Positions 45,601-56,068 of a stretch of 64,000 nucleotides of DNA are shown piece after piece (position 1 is the stretch's first letter; each line of letters opens with the position of its first letter). The notes under the pieces were generated by a model, which saw only the letters and a list, made by a program, of their open reading frames with translations, had not been told where the DNA came from and searched no databases. A program made the translations under genes and the position numbers. The stretch comes from Hypholoma sublateritium FD-334 SS-4 (taxonomy: Eukaryota; Basidiomycota; Agaricomycetes; Agaricales; Strophariaceae), in the NCBI GenBank assembly GCA_000827495.1, contig KN817520.1, forward strand, positions 71,979 through 135,978, given 5' to 3'.

Positions 45601-46843
45601 CTGGTGTCTCCAACATTGGCTGCAGGAGGTAAGTACTAAAGCAGAAGAGTGAGGGGTTGACCTACATTGACTGAAACCAGCAACGAAAGTCGCGTTTCCT
45701 GGCATGCTGTTTGGTTCAACAGATGCTATTACAAAGTGTCAGCCACACCAAAGACGATAAGGAGGTATGCACTAACACTCGTACAAGAAAGCTGCCATTC
45801 CCTTGTTGTCAGCGCTGACCAACGTATTGTTCTGGGATCGTCTCATCATGAATACTCATCATAGTTGAAAACCATTTTGTGACACATGCCTCGTACAAGC
45901 TCGTTCCGTGGACAGCGAAGAAACTGAGCAGTCCCCGTGCCTTTCCAGTCGCATCATCAAAGCGCAGGACCGTCATATCCTTGTCCTGGTCATATTGGTA
46001 CAACGCCCTTTCGGCAGCCGGATTCGCAAGGTAAGCAGTCGGAGAACGATTGATATTCGCGTTTAAGACAGTCGTGTTGCCGATACTCAGTGACCCAGGT
46101 GCGAGGCTTGCGTGGGCACGTTGCACGGCGAGGACAGACCCTGCAATGATGGCGTTTGCCGTCTGTGGGACATATCCGAGCGACGTGATCTGGGGAAGCA
46201 GGTTCTCAAGATATCCTCCGACGCCTGAGTGCTGGTGAGTCCCGACGAAGGCGATGTTGGCGTCTGTGTAGACGCCAGGGAACTGGGAAGAGAGGTTTGC
46301 GACAATAGAACGGCGAACCCCCGAGTCTCCCATGGCAATATCTACATGTCAGGATGAATGCAGTCAGTCACGTTTAACGTGGGCAGTGGAGCATCTGTCG
46401 TCGTCATCACGCGCACACGGCCGACACATACCGGCGTTGATGAAGAGTATCCTGTTGCTCGGCACTGTAGCGTCCGCAACGATGAAAGCACGACTGCGCT
46501 CGCGCATATGCAGCCCCGTGTCAGTTTGGGCCAGCGACGCGTAGCCCTGACAGAACGTAGTGAATTAGAGGAATGTGGGTCATTGAAGTTGTTTGTACCA
46601 TCATGTTCGTCTCGACAACAGGTCTGCGCTCAGATTCAGAAGTTAATTCGTGTAGGTGTCGCGAAATAAATACCCGGTAATGTCTCCAATTCCTAGTAGT
46701 CATCGTAAGTCGCCACTTATCGAGCACACCATTCGACGACGGGGCTCACCGAGACCCAGCAGATATTGCGCAGATACTGCACTATTCTGCACGATAGACC
46801 CCGAAGCTAAGAAAGCGGTAAGGTACCATAGCGCGTTCGACAT
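42631..46843 (-). CDS. Neutral/alkaline non-lysosomal ceramidase
   Basis: Hydrolyses ceramide to sphingosine and fatty acid; secreted or membrane-associated. Many short introns. Start MSNALWYLTAFLASGSIVQN is signal-peptide-like, then AQYLLGLGIGDITGP, VETNMMGYASLAQTDTGLHM, SRAFIVADATVP, then NIAFVGTHQHSGVGGYLEN (zinc His), NANINRSPTAYLANP (NxxRSP, with the nucleophilic Ser), and LSFFAVHGTSLYE (zinc His). Later pieces: FCQANVGDTSPNT, YCESPGEPWDGQPCDFEHST, GNFVMLVVPGELTTMSGRRI and ANVYAHYVATREEYGVQRYE. The C-terminal Ig-like domain ends GTYRLRYFGDSKPLIG and SSSFTIA, with TAA at 42631. An upstream in-frame ATG at 46915 exists; I prefer 46843 for its Kozak context, the signal peptide and the TATA position. 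Confidence 0.9.
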
Positions 46844-46933
46844 GGCTTCCGCGAGCGAGACTAGCAGATCCCAGAAGTCGACGGGGAGAGCACTGTACTG
46901 TGCGAGGAGCGGCATTTCTCATAGGAATGTACT

Positions 46934-46947
46934 TATATATTTAAATG
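46934..46947 (-). promoter_or_regulatory. TATA element of the ceramidase gene
   Basis: TTTAAATATATAAG on the minus strand. Transcription would be expected to start about 30 bp downstream, at or past the ATG at 46915, favouring translation from 46843. Confidence 0.4.
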
Positions 46948-48145
46948 TCACCCGATTAGCGTGAGTGAGACCCTGGGGAGTGAGCGCGCACGGCGCAGGT
47001 CAGGGAGAAAGGCAAGGAGGAAGTACTAGAAGATTGTCGCCATGTGTGTCACTGGTGACCCCATCAAATTCTCCGTCACACGTGAAATCGGAAACTTACC
47101 TTCTTCAGATTCTGCATTCATTCAGGACAGAAATGGAGAACTTGGGCGAGATAGTAAGTGTAGTCAGCTACCATAGGGCTATCTATAGGAATTTATTCGA
47201 GGCTCAGAGCATGCTCAGAGCCCAATTCAAACCTGTTAACTGAATTTCAAAATCGTATTTCCAGATATGTCCTTCAGGAAGACAGCCAAGTGCAATAACT
47301 TTACGTTTATCTCCCAAGTGGGCAAGATATTCAACCTCACAAAAAGAAGAGATAAGGTCCACTACCTCGGGTGGCGTCTGCGATTAGAATGAAGCTCAAA
47401 AAGCTGCTGGCACCCCCTTGGACCTGAGCGAGGTTCAAGTAGTGAACGTTTGAACGTTTGAACAGTTAAAATGTCATGAACATGCATGTATCATATCATA
47501 TATATAGCATGCATCACCAAAAATGACGCATTTGAGGAAGACTGAGGTGGCTATAGTTTGACAAGCAGCGGCATTTCACGTTGATGGCAGCTATCACCAA
47601 ATGGTCGCACGTACACACGGGACGACTTATCACTGAGCGCTCTCTATGCGGACGCCTCAAGTCAGGCGATACGCCCACACGACCAGCTTCGAGAATCGAC
47701 ACGGATCTTTATAACACACCCAGTTTCGCCGAGCACTACACACACAAAAAAAGTCGCACTCACACGAAGTTCCCTTCGAGTTCTCGGTTTGCACCGATGG
47801 CTGGTCAGCAGTTGTCGTCACTGGGACAAGGTGATTCGACACTTAAGTTAAGATACTACTACACACAATTATAGCAGAAGTCCGAGAGGGTAGCCATTAC
47901 TGAGAGGACGCGCCATCCACACGTGAGCTGGGTATATCGAGAGTACGTTTTTGAAGGTCTTCGTATTAGTTAGGTTCCGTGATTGATTCCTGGTAGGTTG
48001 ATTAAGAATACGGCATTGGCGAGGGTGAGAGTACGCCGTGCGGTGAGCGCGGCAGGCACATGGAGCAGGAGTCGATGGTCATGTCAGACAGAATCGAGAA
48101 GCCATAGGGAGCGGGGACAAAAGGCAGTTACCGATGCCGGCCTCC
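46948..48145. other. Intergenic, nothing recognised
   Basis: About 1.2 kb between the ceramidase promoter and the F-box 3' end. Contains a short tandem GAACGTTT repeat near 47446. No gene is supported. Confidence 0.4.
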
Positions 48146-49801
48146 TCACGCGGCGGCCGCTTCCGCCGATATCTCGTGGTTAACCTCGTGGTGCTCCTCC
48201 GAGACCTGCAGCCAGTCCTTCATATCGCACCCATCGAAGCTCGATGTGACCTTCACCTCGACCTCGACGCCACACGCGATAGCCTTCCACAGGCGCGGGA
48301 GCACCGCCTCGGGGATGTACGGCAGCCCCGCGCGCCCCGAGGTTGTCACGTCGCGCAGCACCGTCATCTTGACGCGGCGCCAGGGGCGTACATAGCGCTG
48401 CGTCGGCACCGCAGCCTCGTTGGTATGCTCACCGGCACCGTCAATGAGCGGGAGGAAGATGTCCGCGAGCTGCGACCACGCGAAGTCGATGTTCATTCCT
48501 AGAAACTCGAGCGTCTCCAAATTCGGCAGGAACGCAGGCGGGCCGGCGGAGTCCGCGTCATGTGTCGCCGCAAGCTCCGCGAGCAGAAGACCCGGAAGTG
48601 GCGACCACCCCAGGCTAAGAGCTGTGAGGGAAGGCTGTGTGCGGAGGAGATCGATGAGGCACTGCGGGTCGTCACCGAAAAACGTCAGCGACAGACGCTG
48701 GAGTGGGCAGTGCGAGCGAACGAAGAATGCGGGGAGGCACCCGCTAAGCGGCCCGACGACAGCGAGCGTCTCGAGCGCGGGGCTGGTGACGCTCTGCATG
48801 AGTGCCAATCCGCTCTGGTTGGGGAACGTCACGGAGAATGTACGCAAGCGTTGCACAAGGATTGGCGCAGAGGGAGCGGGGAGATCTTCTGTCGCGCCGC
48901 TTGTTGATTGGAAGACGCAATGCTCGAGTAATGGTGCGCGCCGGACGACTTCCAAACATTCGGCGATAGACACATTGCCACCCGCGAAGTGTGTGACGTT
49001 TTCCCAGCCCACTTTGAGATTGATGAGTGATATCCGGGACGTCGACAGGTATTTCAGTGACGGAGTGTCCCCGAGCCACAGAAGGTCGCGGGTATTTTCG
49101 TCCGTCCAATCATCATTCGCGAAATGGTGTTTCCCCTCCACCTTGAGATATTCAAGCATGGGGGCGTGGTTGCCCACCGGCTTGAACCAGGGGAACATGC
49201 ATGTTGGAAGGTGGATGTGAAGATTACGCCACCGCTGCGCGTATTGATTGATGGCGGAAATGAGGGGGCGAATCAAGTTTATATCGTCGTTGCGTTGCTT
49301 GTAGTCCACGAGCCGGATCGAAAGTGGAAGTTTGCCGGAGCGTGCTAGCCATTCTTGAGTTAGCCGTGTCTGAGTTGGCTGTCTAGCAAAGTCGACGTGG
49401 ACGGTGAGCGAGGTCCACAGGCGTGGCGTCGACCATGCAATGTCGCGCCACGTCCGGCACACCGCACCTAAAAGAAGTGGATTCCCAGAGGTGGTTCGAT
49501 AGTCTGCCACGTCCGCCTCATAGAGGAAGTCCTCATACGACGGATCATCAACATATGCCTCGAATATCGTCCCGAGTACTTCAGGCGGCAACTGATGATT
49601 TATGGCGCTATGCGAGAGGTTGATCTTGACGCGTAGTTCGCATGCCTTGCGCGTCAGTTCTTCCCGAAGTAGTTCAACGAGCTTCAGTTCTGTGCACAGT
49701 CCGCACCCGTCGCCGCCTACAATGTCGCGTAGCTTGTAGTCTGAGGCCCGATAGTGGACAAGTCGGTTTTCGTTGTGGCAGTCTCCATGCGTGAAGCCCA
49801 T
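48146..49801 (-). CDS. F-box-like protein with leucine-rich repeat-type C-terminus
   Basis: A single uninterrupted frame of 551 residues. After an N-terminal MGFTHGDCHNENRLVHYRAS and a helical segment, an F-box-like motif starts near residue 72: INHQLPPEVLGTIFEAYVDD, then LLLGAVCRTWRDIAWSTPRL and WTSLTVHVDF. This is the usual architecture of the large Agaricomycete F-box families, predicted to bind SKP1 in SCF ubiquitin ligases and to choose substrates through the C-terminus. The remainder has irregular leucine-rich repeats (SLKYLSTSRISLINLKVGWE; PLQRLSLTFFGDD; LETLEFLGMNID) and ends HEISAEAAAA. The substrate is unknown. Confidence 0.85.
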   Translation of the reverse strand: MGFTHGDCHNENRLVHYRASDYKLRDIVGGDGCGLCTELKLVELLREELTRKACELRVKINLSHSAINHQLPPEVLGTIFEAYVDDPSYEDFLYEADVADYRTTSGNPLLLGAVCRTWRDIAWSTPRLWTSLTVHVDFARQPTQTRLTQEWLARSGKLPLSIRLVDYKQRNDDINLIRPLISAINQYAQRWRNLHIHLPTCMFPWFKPVGNHAPMLEYLKVEGKHHFANDDWTDENTRDLLWLGDTPSLKYLSTSRISLINLKVGWENVTHFAGGNVSIAECLEVVRRAPLLEHCVFQSTSGATEDLPAPSAPILVQRLRTFSVTFPNQSGLALMQSVTSPALETLAVVGPLSGCLPAFFVRSHCPLQRLSLTFFGDDPQCLIDLLRTQPSLTALSLGWSPLPGLLLAELAATHDADSAGPPAFLPNLETLEFLGMNIDFAWSQLADIFLPLIDGAGEHTNEAAVPTQRYVRPWRRVKMTVLRDVTTSGRAGLPYIPEAVLPRLWKAIACGVEVEVKVTSSFDGCDMKDWLQVSEEHHEVNHEISAEAAAA

Positions 49802-50259
49802 TCTAAAACACCGAAGTCAGTAATTGTACGGAAGACAAAGGATACAGAAACGCACTTGCGGGGTATGCTGTGAAAGGTTGGGGGAAAGGCGGGTGAGTTC
49901 CATGATCCTGAGCGAGTTTAAGTACCAGTGCAGGTACGGCTGACGGTGAAAACCAATACGAGTACCGAATAGGCAAGTATGCGTTCGACGGGGACGGGCA
50001 AGTCACGTGATCCTCGGTCAAACTCTCCCACTGACTCTTGAGTCCTTACAATTATCAGGTCTTGCAGGAGATGTGGGCTTTGTGTGGCCCAATCATTTCC
50101 GGTTTCACGGGATATCACGTATAAGCGTTCTACGATAAACATTTGATAAGTAAATGACTGTGAACTGATAACTAGCAGAGCGCTCGGGACTCGGGAGTCA
50201 GGGTGAACTGCTGTGCTCACTACCAATATCAAACCAATATGCTTTCTCTAGACTTTAGC
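49802..50259. other. Spacer between F-box gene and dynamin array
   Basis: Promoter side of the F-box gene and 3' flank of dynamin copy A. Nothing else is recognised. Confidence 0.4.
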
Positions 50260-51862
50260 TTAAATCCCATTGGAAAGCAGTTCTTCGCCCGCAGTCTCCA
50301 GCCGCACCAGCTTCTTCTGCAAGTCGATGCGGGCCCTTGCGCAAGATCCCGACACACCCTCGCGCCTTCGGGTCCGTTAACGCCGAGGCTGCCGTACAGA
50401 ACGCTCAGTACATCGGATGCTGCTCCGCGAACGAGCTCACGGTCGATGACAAGTGGTACAATGTCCGCAAATTGCTTGTACGCCACTAAGTAACGTTCAA
50501 ATGAATACGCAAGGAACATGGATAATGATCATTCAAGCAGTGCGGACGGACCTTAGAAGTAGGCGCGGAAGTCAGCCGTAATGACGAGCACCGGCTCCAT
50601 GCGATCAGGCGGGAGTAGCTTTGCCAGGTCTTCCGGCTGGATACCACTCACACCAATTTCCTCCAATCCCATGAGGATTCTTGAAACGGCCGCCGGTTCA
50701 GCAATTTGTTTCGGGACTTTCTTCGACTTGGGACAGTCCTCGTATTTACGAATTGCATTCCTTAGATCGGCACGGTTATATCCGGCACGGGAGCCCTTGT
50801 CATGCGCAACAGACTTGGATTGGTAGTCCTCGAGATAGTGCGTATCAAGCTTGCGCGGGTGCGGGTCATTTTTTGATGATTTTATCGATGATGGATTTCT
50901 GTACAGAGAAAGGGAAATTTCCAGGCAATTCACGAGTACGCGCACTGACAAATTCCTCAATAAGTACATGCAGTAATTTCCGGAAAAGGGAACATTCTCA
51001 CCGGCGCACCTTGTCAATATAGATGTCGGACTTCAGTAGACAAACACATCCTCTGCGACTTGCCGGAGGTTGGGCCATTGTCGACAAATCCCTCATTTGT
51101 TAACTGCGCAACCCCGTCCCCGTCACCTTGACCACCTGTGTCGCTTTTTTTTCTATCTTCAGTATCACTAGCTTCACCGTCTGGAAGACGGCCTTCTTCG
51201 ACCTTCATAAATGCGGCAGCGCGGAGATGTTCTTCCCCCCATCGCTACGCTCAAACGGGCGAAAATTAGGCGCCGTCGCGCGAATCTCCATCCGGAAGCG
51301 TTCCTGTGCGGGGCGCATGGCCTGAGTCAGACCCATGTCGTCCTCTCGCTGCGCGTGTCCGTAAATGGCGGGCGGGGAAGCTGCGCAAGGAGCGCGCGAG
51401 TGCTCATAATCGACTTGTCGACCTCATCTTGGACCTGCGGTAACCTGGGCAAACTCGGGTCAGTCAGCACTAAGGAGGGGCATTATCTTAGGGTGTACCT
51501 CTGCGAAATCAAGTCAGCTAGACCAGTGCCCAGCCTTTCGACTAGGTTATTTGTGCCGAATTGTTCATTGCGCGCTTGACCCAAAGGTAGTCCATTCGCG
51601 TCAGTTATGACGTGCAAAGAGACTGTGTACTGCCAAGGGGCGTCACTGTAGGACAATCGACATTCGGTCGGGCAGCTGCGGTACACAATGAGGCGCATAT
51701 ATTTAAATGTAGTGGAACAAAAGACGCACCGAGTGCATGTTCCAGCCGCCCTAGGAAGTGGGACCCCGCACATCATTGCCTCGGCGACGGACGATTTTCC
51801 AGCACTATGGACCCCAATGATGGCAATTTACGGCAAATCAATGTCGACATGGACTCTGTAAA
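50260..51862 (-). pseudogene. Dynamin-like GTPase copy A, degraded
   Basis: A remnant of the same gene family as copies B-E. It begins with the P-loop exon VHVDIDLP, then a TAA stop (51828-51830, in place of Gln), then IAIIGVHSAGKSSVAE. After [10 protein letters not shown] the sequence jumps directly to [19 protein letters not shown], so about 230 residues of the G domain are deleted. In the stalk, FPFSVQKSIIDKIIKK is followed by a TGA (50866-50868, Trp in copy B), then another deletion of about 65 codons leading into LDTHYLEDYQSKS. The GED has a small deletion with a frameshift; the tail LQKKLVRLETAGEELLSNGI and its stop at 50260 are still readable. The first exon is absent. Closest to copy B. 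Confidence 0.85.
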
Positions 51863-52432
51863 AATGTAAGGAACTATTGGGAAACGAACATATAGCATAC
51901 TGACTGGAAAAGAGAGGCAGTGAAAGTTCTGGTATTTGGCTTCGGATGGCTATTTACAATAGAACCAGAGCGCGGTGGATCTATCGTAACACCATGAGGT
52001 AAAGTAAAGCGATGCCGATCGAAGTAATTTTGAAGTCCAGAAGCTCAAACGGATTTGTGGTTGTGGAAGAAAAGCAGGAAGTGACTCAACGCCGGCGATC
52101 ACTCTCGAACGGCAGTTTCCGCAGCATTTAGCGCCCACGGCCTCCGGCAGGGATCGGCATATCCCTTGCCACTTAAATAATACATACATTCAAAGCACAA
52201 GCTATAGCGTCGACACGTTGAACTTGATCTCCGCATACAGGCAGAGTTCCTTTGCAAATTGTGAGTTTGAGTCCTTATAACCATACCCTTGCCAACAAAC
52301 CATGATATCGATGTTGCTTATAATCTGCCCAGGGACCAAAATTAACAAATGATATCAGATAATACACACCAGAGCAACCGCCGCTACTGCAATTAAAAGA
52401 TGTCCGAAACAAGATCAATACTGACTGCGTAG
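51863..52432. other. Spacer between dynamin copies A and B
   Basis: No first exon for copy A is found here and nothing else is recognised. Confidence 0.4.
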
Positions 52433-55412
52433 CTAACACCCAACGGAAAGCAGCTCCTCCCGCGCACTCTCCAACCTCTCCAATTTCTTCTTCAGATCGA
52501 CACGTTTGTCCGCCACCTGCGGGCTCTCCTGCGCGAGCTCCTGACACACGCGCGTACCCTCGATCCCGTTCACGCCAAGGCCCCCGTATAACACGCGCAG
52601 CACGTCAGACGCCGCGCCGCGCACCAGCTCGCGGTCGATCGCGAGCGGCACGATATCTGCGAAGCGCTTGTACGCAACTGCAGATATCATCCGACAAGTG
52701 AGCGTTCAATTCCGGGGGAATGCGAAAGAGAGTATGTATGCGCACCTTGGAAGTATGCGCGGATGTCAGCCATGATGGTGAGCGCCGGCTCCATGCGGTC
52801 GGGCGGGAGCAGTTTTGCCAGGTCCTCCGGCTTCACGCCGGTCACGCCGATTTCCGCGAGCCCCGTTAGAATCTTTGCAATCCCCGTCGGCTCGGCGCTG
52901 CCAAACGTCGTTCTCCGGCCGGAGGCGTTCGATGTCGGCGCCTGCACAGCGCCCTCGTAGTCGCGGATTGCATTCATGAGATCTGCCCGGTTATACTCTT
53001 CCCGGGAGCCTTTGTAGTATGCAAAGAATTTGGATTTGTAGTCTGCGAGATAGTGCGTATTCAATGAGAAAGGCAGGTCCTCCAGCTCGAGGAGCCAGAT
53101 GATGCGTTCTTCTGCGCGCTCGAGGCAGGTCTTCATGTGTTGTTGGATGATTGATCTGCACCACAAGTCAGCGAATAATTTTCAAAGAGAATGTCAGAAG
53201 ATAGCCTCACTTGACACGCTGCTCAAGGTACCCCTGCCCAAACTTGGCGAAGTGCTTCTCGACAAGGCCTTGTAGGTGATCGAGCACAGTGGTATGCACC
53301 GTCTTGCACAAGATTTGCGCAGGTGCGTGCCATTCCTTGATGATCGAATCGATGAACGTCTTCTGGACCACAAACGGAAAATTTCCAGGCAGCTCGCGGG
53401 TTCGCGCGCTGGAGAAATCCATAAGCACAAAAGCAATAAGCAATGTAACACTAGTAAATACACGCACCGATGCGCACTCTCCAAGACTTCGTCGATATAT
53501 ATGACGTCCGACGATCGCCTCTTTCGCTTCTGAGTAACGGACTGCTCCTCCGGGATATCCTCGTCATCGCTTATCTCGCCCTCCGGAAGCACATTGTCCT
53601 CGACGCTCAAGAACGCGGCCGCGCGCAGGTGCTTCTTGCCAGCCTCCGCCCGCTCAAAAGGGCGAAATTTTGGCGCTGTGGACCGGATCGCCACCCTGAA
53701 GCGCTCCTGGGCAGGGCGGATGGCTTGCATGAGGCCGATCTGCTTCCCGGATGTCGGCTGGGCTGCGTCAGAGACGCCTTTGACATGAAGCTCCACATCG
53801 CTCGTAAAGGTATGCAGAAGCGCCGCAATTTCGCTGCGAGGATCCGACGATGACTCGCGGGGAAGGAGCGCTAGAGAACCCCGCGCGCTTACGATAGATT
53901 TCTCGAGCTCTTCCTGGATTTGCGGAAGTCTGGAGTTCGAAAGGTCAATGAATAGGTAAATTACCCTGCGTACAACTCGCACTTCCTACACACCTCTTGG
54001 AGATTAATTCGGACAAAACAGCACTCAGCCTATCGACCAAATTGCTGGTTCGCAGATACTTCTGGTAATTGCCGTCGAGGTCGCACCACGGCGCAGTCGA
54101 CGCAAAAAAGTCGTTCTCCATTTTGCGAGCATGAGCCCATGTTGGGTTAGACTTGAGATCGTTAGATGAAGGCTGCTTAACGCAATACCAGTTGTTGAGT
54201 AACGTCTCCTTCTCGTTCCGGATAAATGGCAACCAATTGGCCTCTTCGCCGATAGGTATGCGATCCGGCTTTGTCAGAACACCTGCGACAAACAATCGGT
54301 GTCAGCTGCCCTCCGGTCCTATAAAAAGTGGCTGGCGTTGGCGTACCGATAGTGCGCCTACCCTCCGGGTCGAATTCTTTTGCAAGCCGGTGGGCTCCTT
54401 GGTTCTCGAAGTCGGCTGAAAATAGGCGCCACAAGGTTTGATGATGGTAAGCGGCGGAGTTACTATGTAAGCTATAACCTTGACTCACTCTCGCAGGCCA
54501 CGGTGAGAAGGATGATACAGCTCGGTTTTTTGATATACGCCGTAACAAGGCTCTGTACTAGCGCAATATCATCGCCGCTCCCACGATTGCTGCTGACACT
54601 AGCAATCAGGCCTACACAGTAGATCAGCAATGCGATCCACGTCCCGAAAGCAGCATACAAGTACGCACCAGGAAGATCGCAGAACGAGAGATCTGCGACG
54701 TCGGGGCCGCTGATCTGTAGCGTCACGGAATTGTGCGAAAAGCTGAGCTGGCCTTGCATGTGAATGCCCCCTTCGTCATTGGCGTCGCCGCTCAAAAAGG
54801 ACTTCGCCGGGATTTGGGGGTTCAAAATGGCGAGCTGCGCGCGGCGAATACGTTCTTCGACCTCGGTCTTGTCGTAGATTATGCTTCCGAAGGGGTCGTT
54901 GCGTGCTTGGCCGAGGGTTTGCCCGTTGGCGTCGGTGATGAAGCGTAGGGAGACAATACATTTCCAAGGCGAGTCGCTTCGCGACAGGCGACATTCGGTC
55001 GGGCACCTAGGGGCACAGATTAACTATAACGCTCGTATGTTTGGAATTCATGGTTGCACAGACGTACCGAGTACACGTCCCTGCCGCGCGCGGAAGTGTT
55101 ATCCCAGAAATAGACTCAATAAGAGACGATTTTCCAGCACTTTGGGACCCTATGACTGCAATCTGCGGCAAGTCGATGTCGACCTGCACTCTGGTCATCG
55201 ACTCATAGTTAACAAAGGTGAAAGGAAATTGCGAGACGCGTCACCCACCCAGTGCTATGCAATTTGTTGACCAGATCCAACATTCGGCGCCTTCCATGGT
55301 TCAACTGGGGGTTGGAGAGGCCACCCACCGGCACATGTTTGGCGGCGAGAACGTCTTCGGACAAACCGACTGTCGACGCGAAAGACATTTCGCTGCCAGA
55401 AGGAGAGGACAT
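52433..55412 (-). CDS. Dynamin-like (Mx-type) GTPase, copy B
   Basis: Apparently intact, about ten exons, roughly 800 residues. Start MSSPSGSEMSFASTVGLSED; the frame is open further to 55520, but other copies start at a similar distance from the G domain. G domain: [19 protein letters not shown] (P-loop), [12 protein letters not shown] (G2), LSFCDLPG (G3), [14 protein letters not shown] (G4). Stalk: [40 protein letters not shown] and [19 protein letters not shown]. An acidic plus basic insert (EGEISDDEDIPEE ... QKRKRR) is unique to this copy and could be a nuclear signal. A short linker precedes [20 protein letters not shown] and the [23 protein letters not shown] ... KKLERLESAREELLSVGC. No PH or proline-rich domain. 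Predicted to oligomerise and hydrolyse GTP. Confidence 0.9.
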
Positions 55413-56068
55413 AGAGGATTTAGCACTTGTCTGGGGATTAATTTTGGCTTGCCTGCTCTGAAAGAACTTAACGTCCGCTTTAATAGTGCACACTGGCACA
55501 ACTTGAAAGGCGCGTTTCATCGCGCAAAATGCGGCTGTTCAGATGCGTTACCTACATTTTATGAAGTTCTTTGTCTTTTACGAGGTTAAAAGGAAGAACA
55601 AAAGTTTGAATATCCTCAGGGGCGCCTAAAAGTTAGCCCCTATCGCCTTGCCGCTTTGATCCGCTAAGCCAACTTGGTCGCCAAGCGATTCAGACCTGCC
55701 ATCGACGATCGTTGAACATGAAAATCAATGATATTTTCTCTATTTTTATTGTATATTTTCACAATTCCTCATGCCTCAGGTGCCATTCTTCAAATCGGCA
55801 AACCCGCAGCCATAAGAAAATGATCCTGTGGTCGTCCATTTCAGAGCAGTAGCCTGAGTCTAACCGAAAGTATGCCGCTACTGTAACCATGTTACATATT
55901 CAGCGGATCCGAGTCAGTGTATAGGAACTTATGATTAGATTGAATAGGACGGTTCTGAGCAAGTTCTAAGTATAATAGCTAGGTGGTATCGAGAGTGATG
56001 GTAAGAATATAATATATGTATGCAATCAAAGATGTAAGAAATATAGAAAGTCAAAGATACGTCAAAGA
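55413..56068. other. Spacer between dynamin copies B and C
   Basis: AT-rich, contains the copy B promoter. No other feature is seen. Confidence 0.4.

Noticed and set aside
46844..46915. Longer ceramidase N-terminus from ATG 46915
   Set aside because: It would precede a typical signal peptide and lies at or before the transcription start implied by the TATA element.
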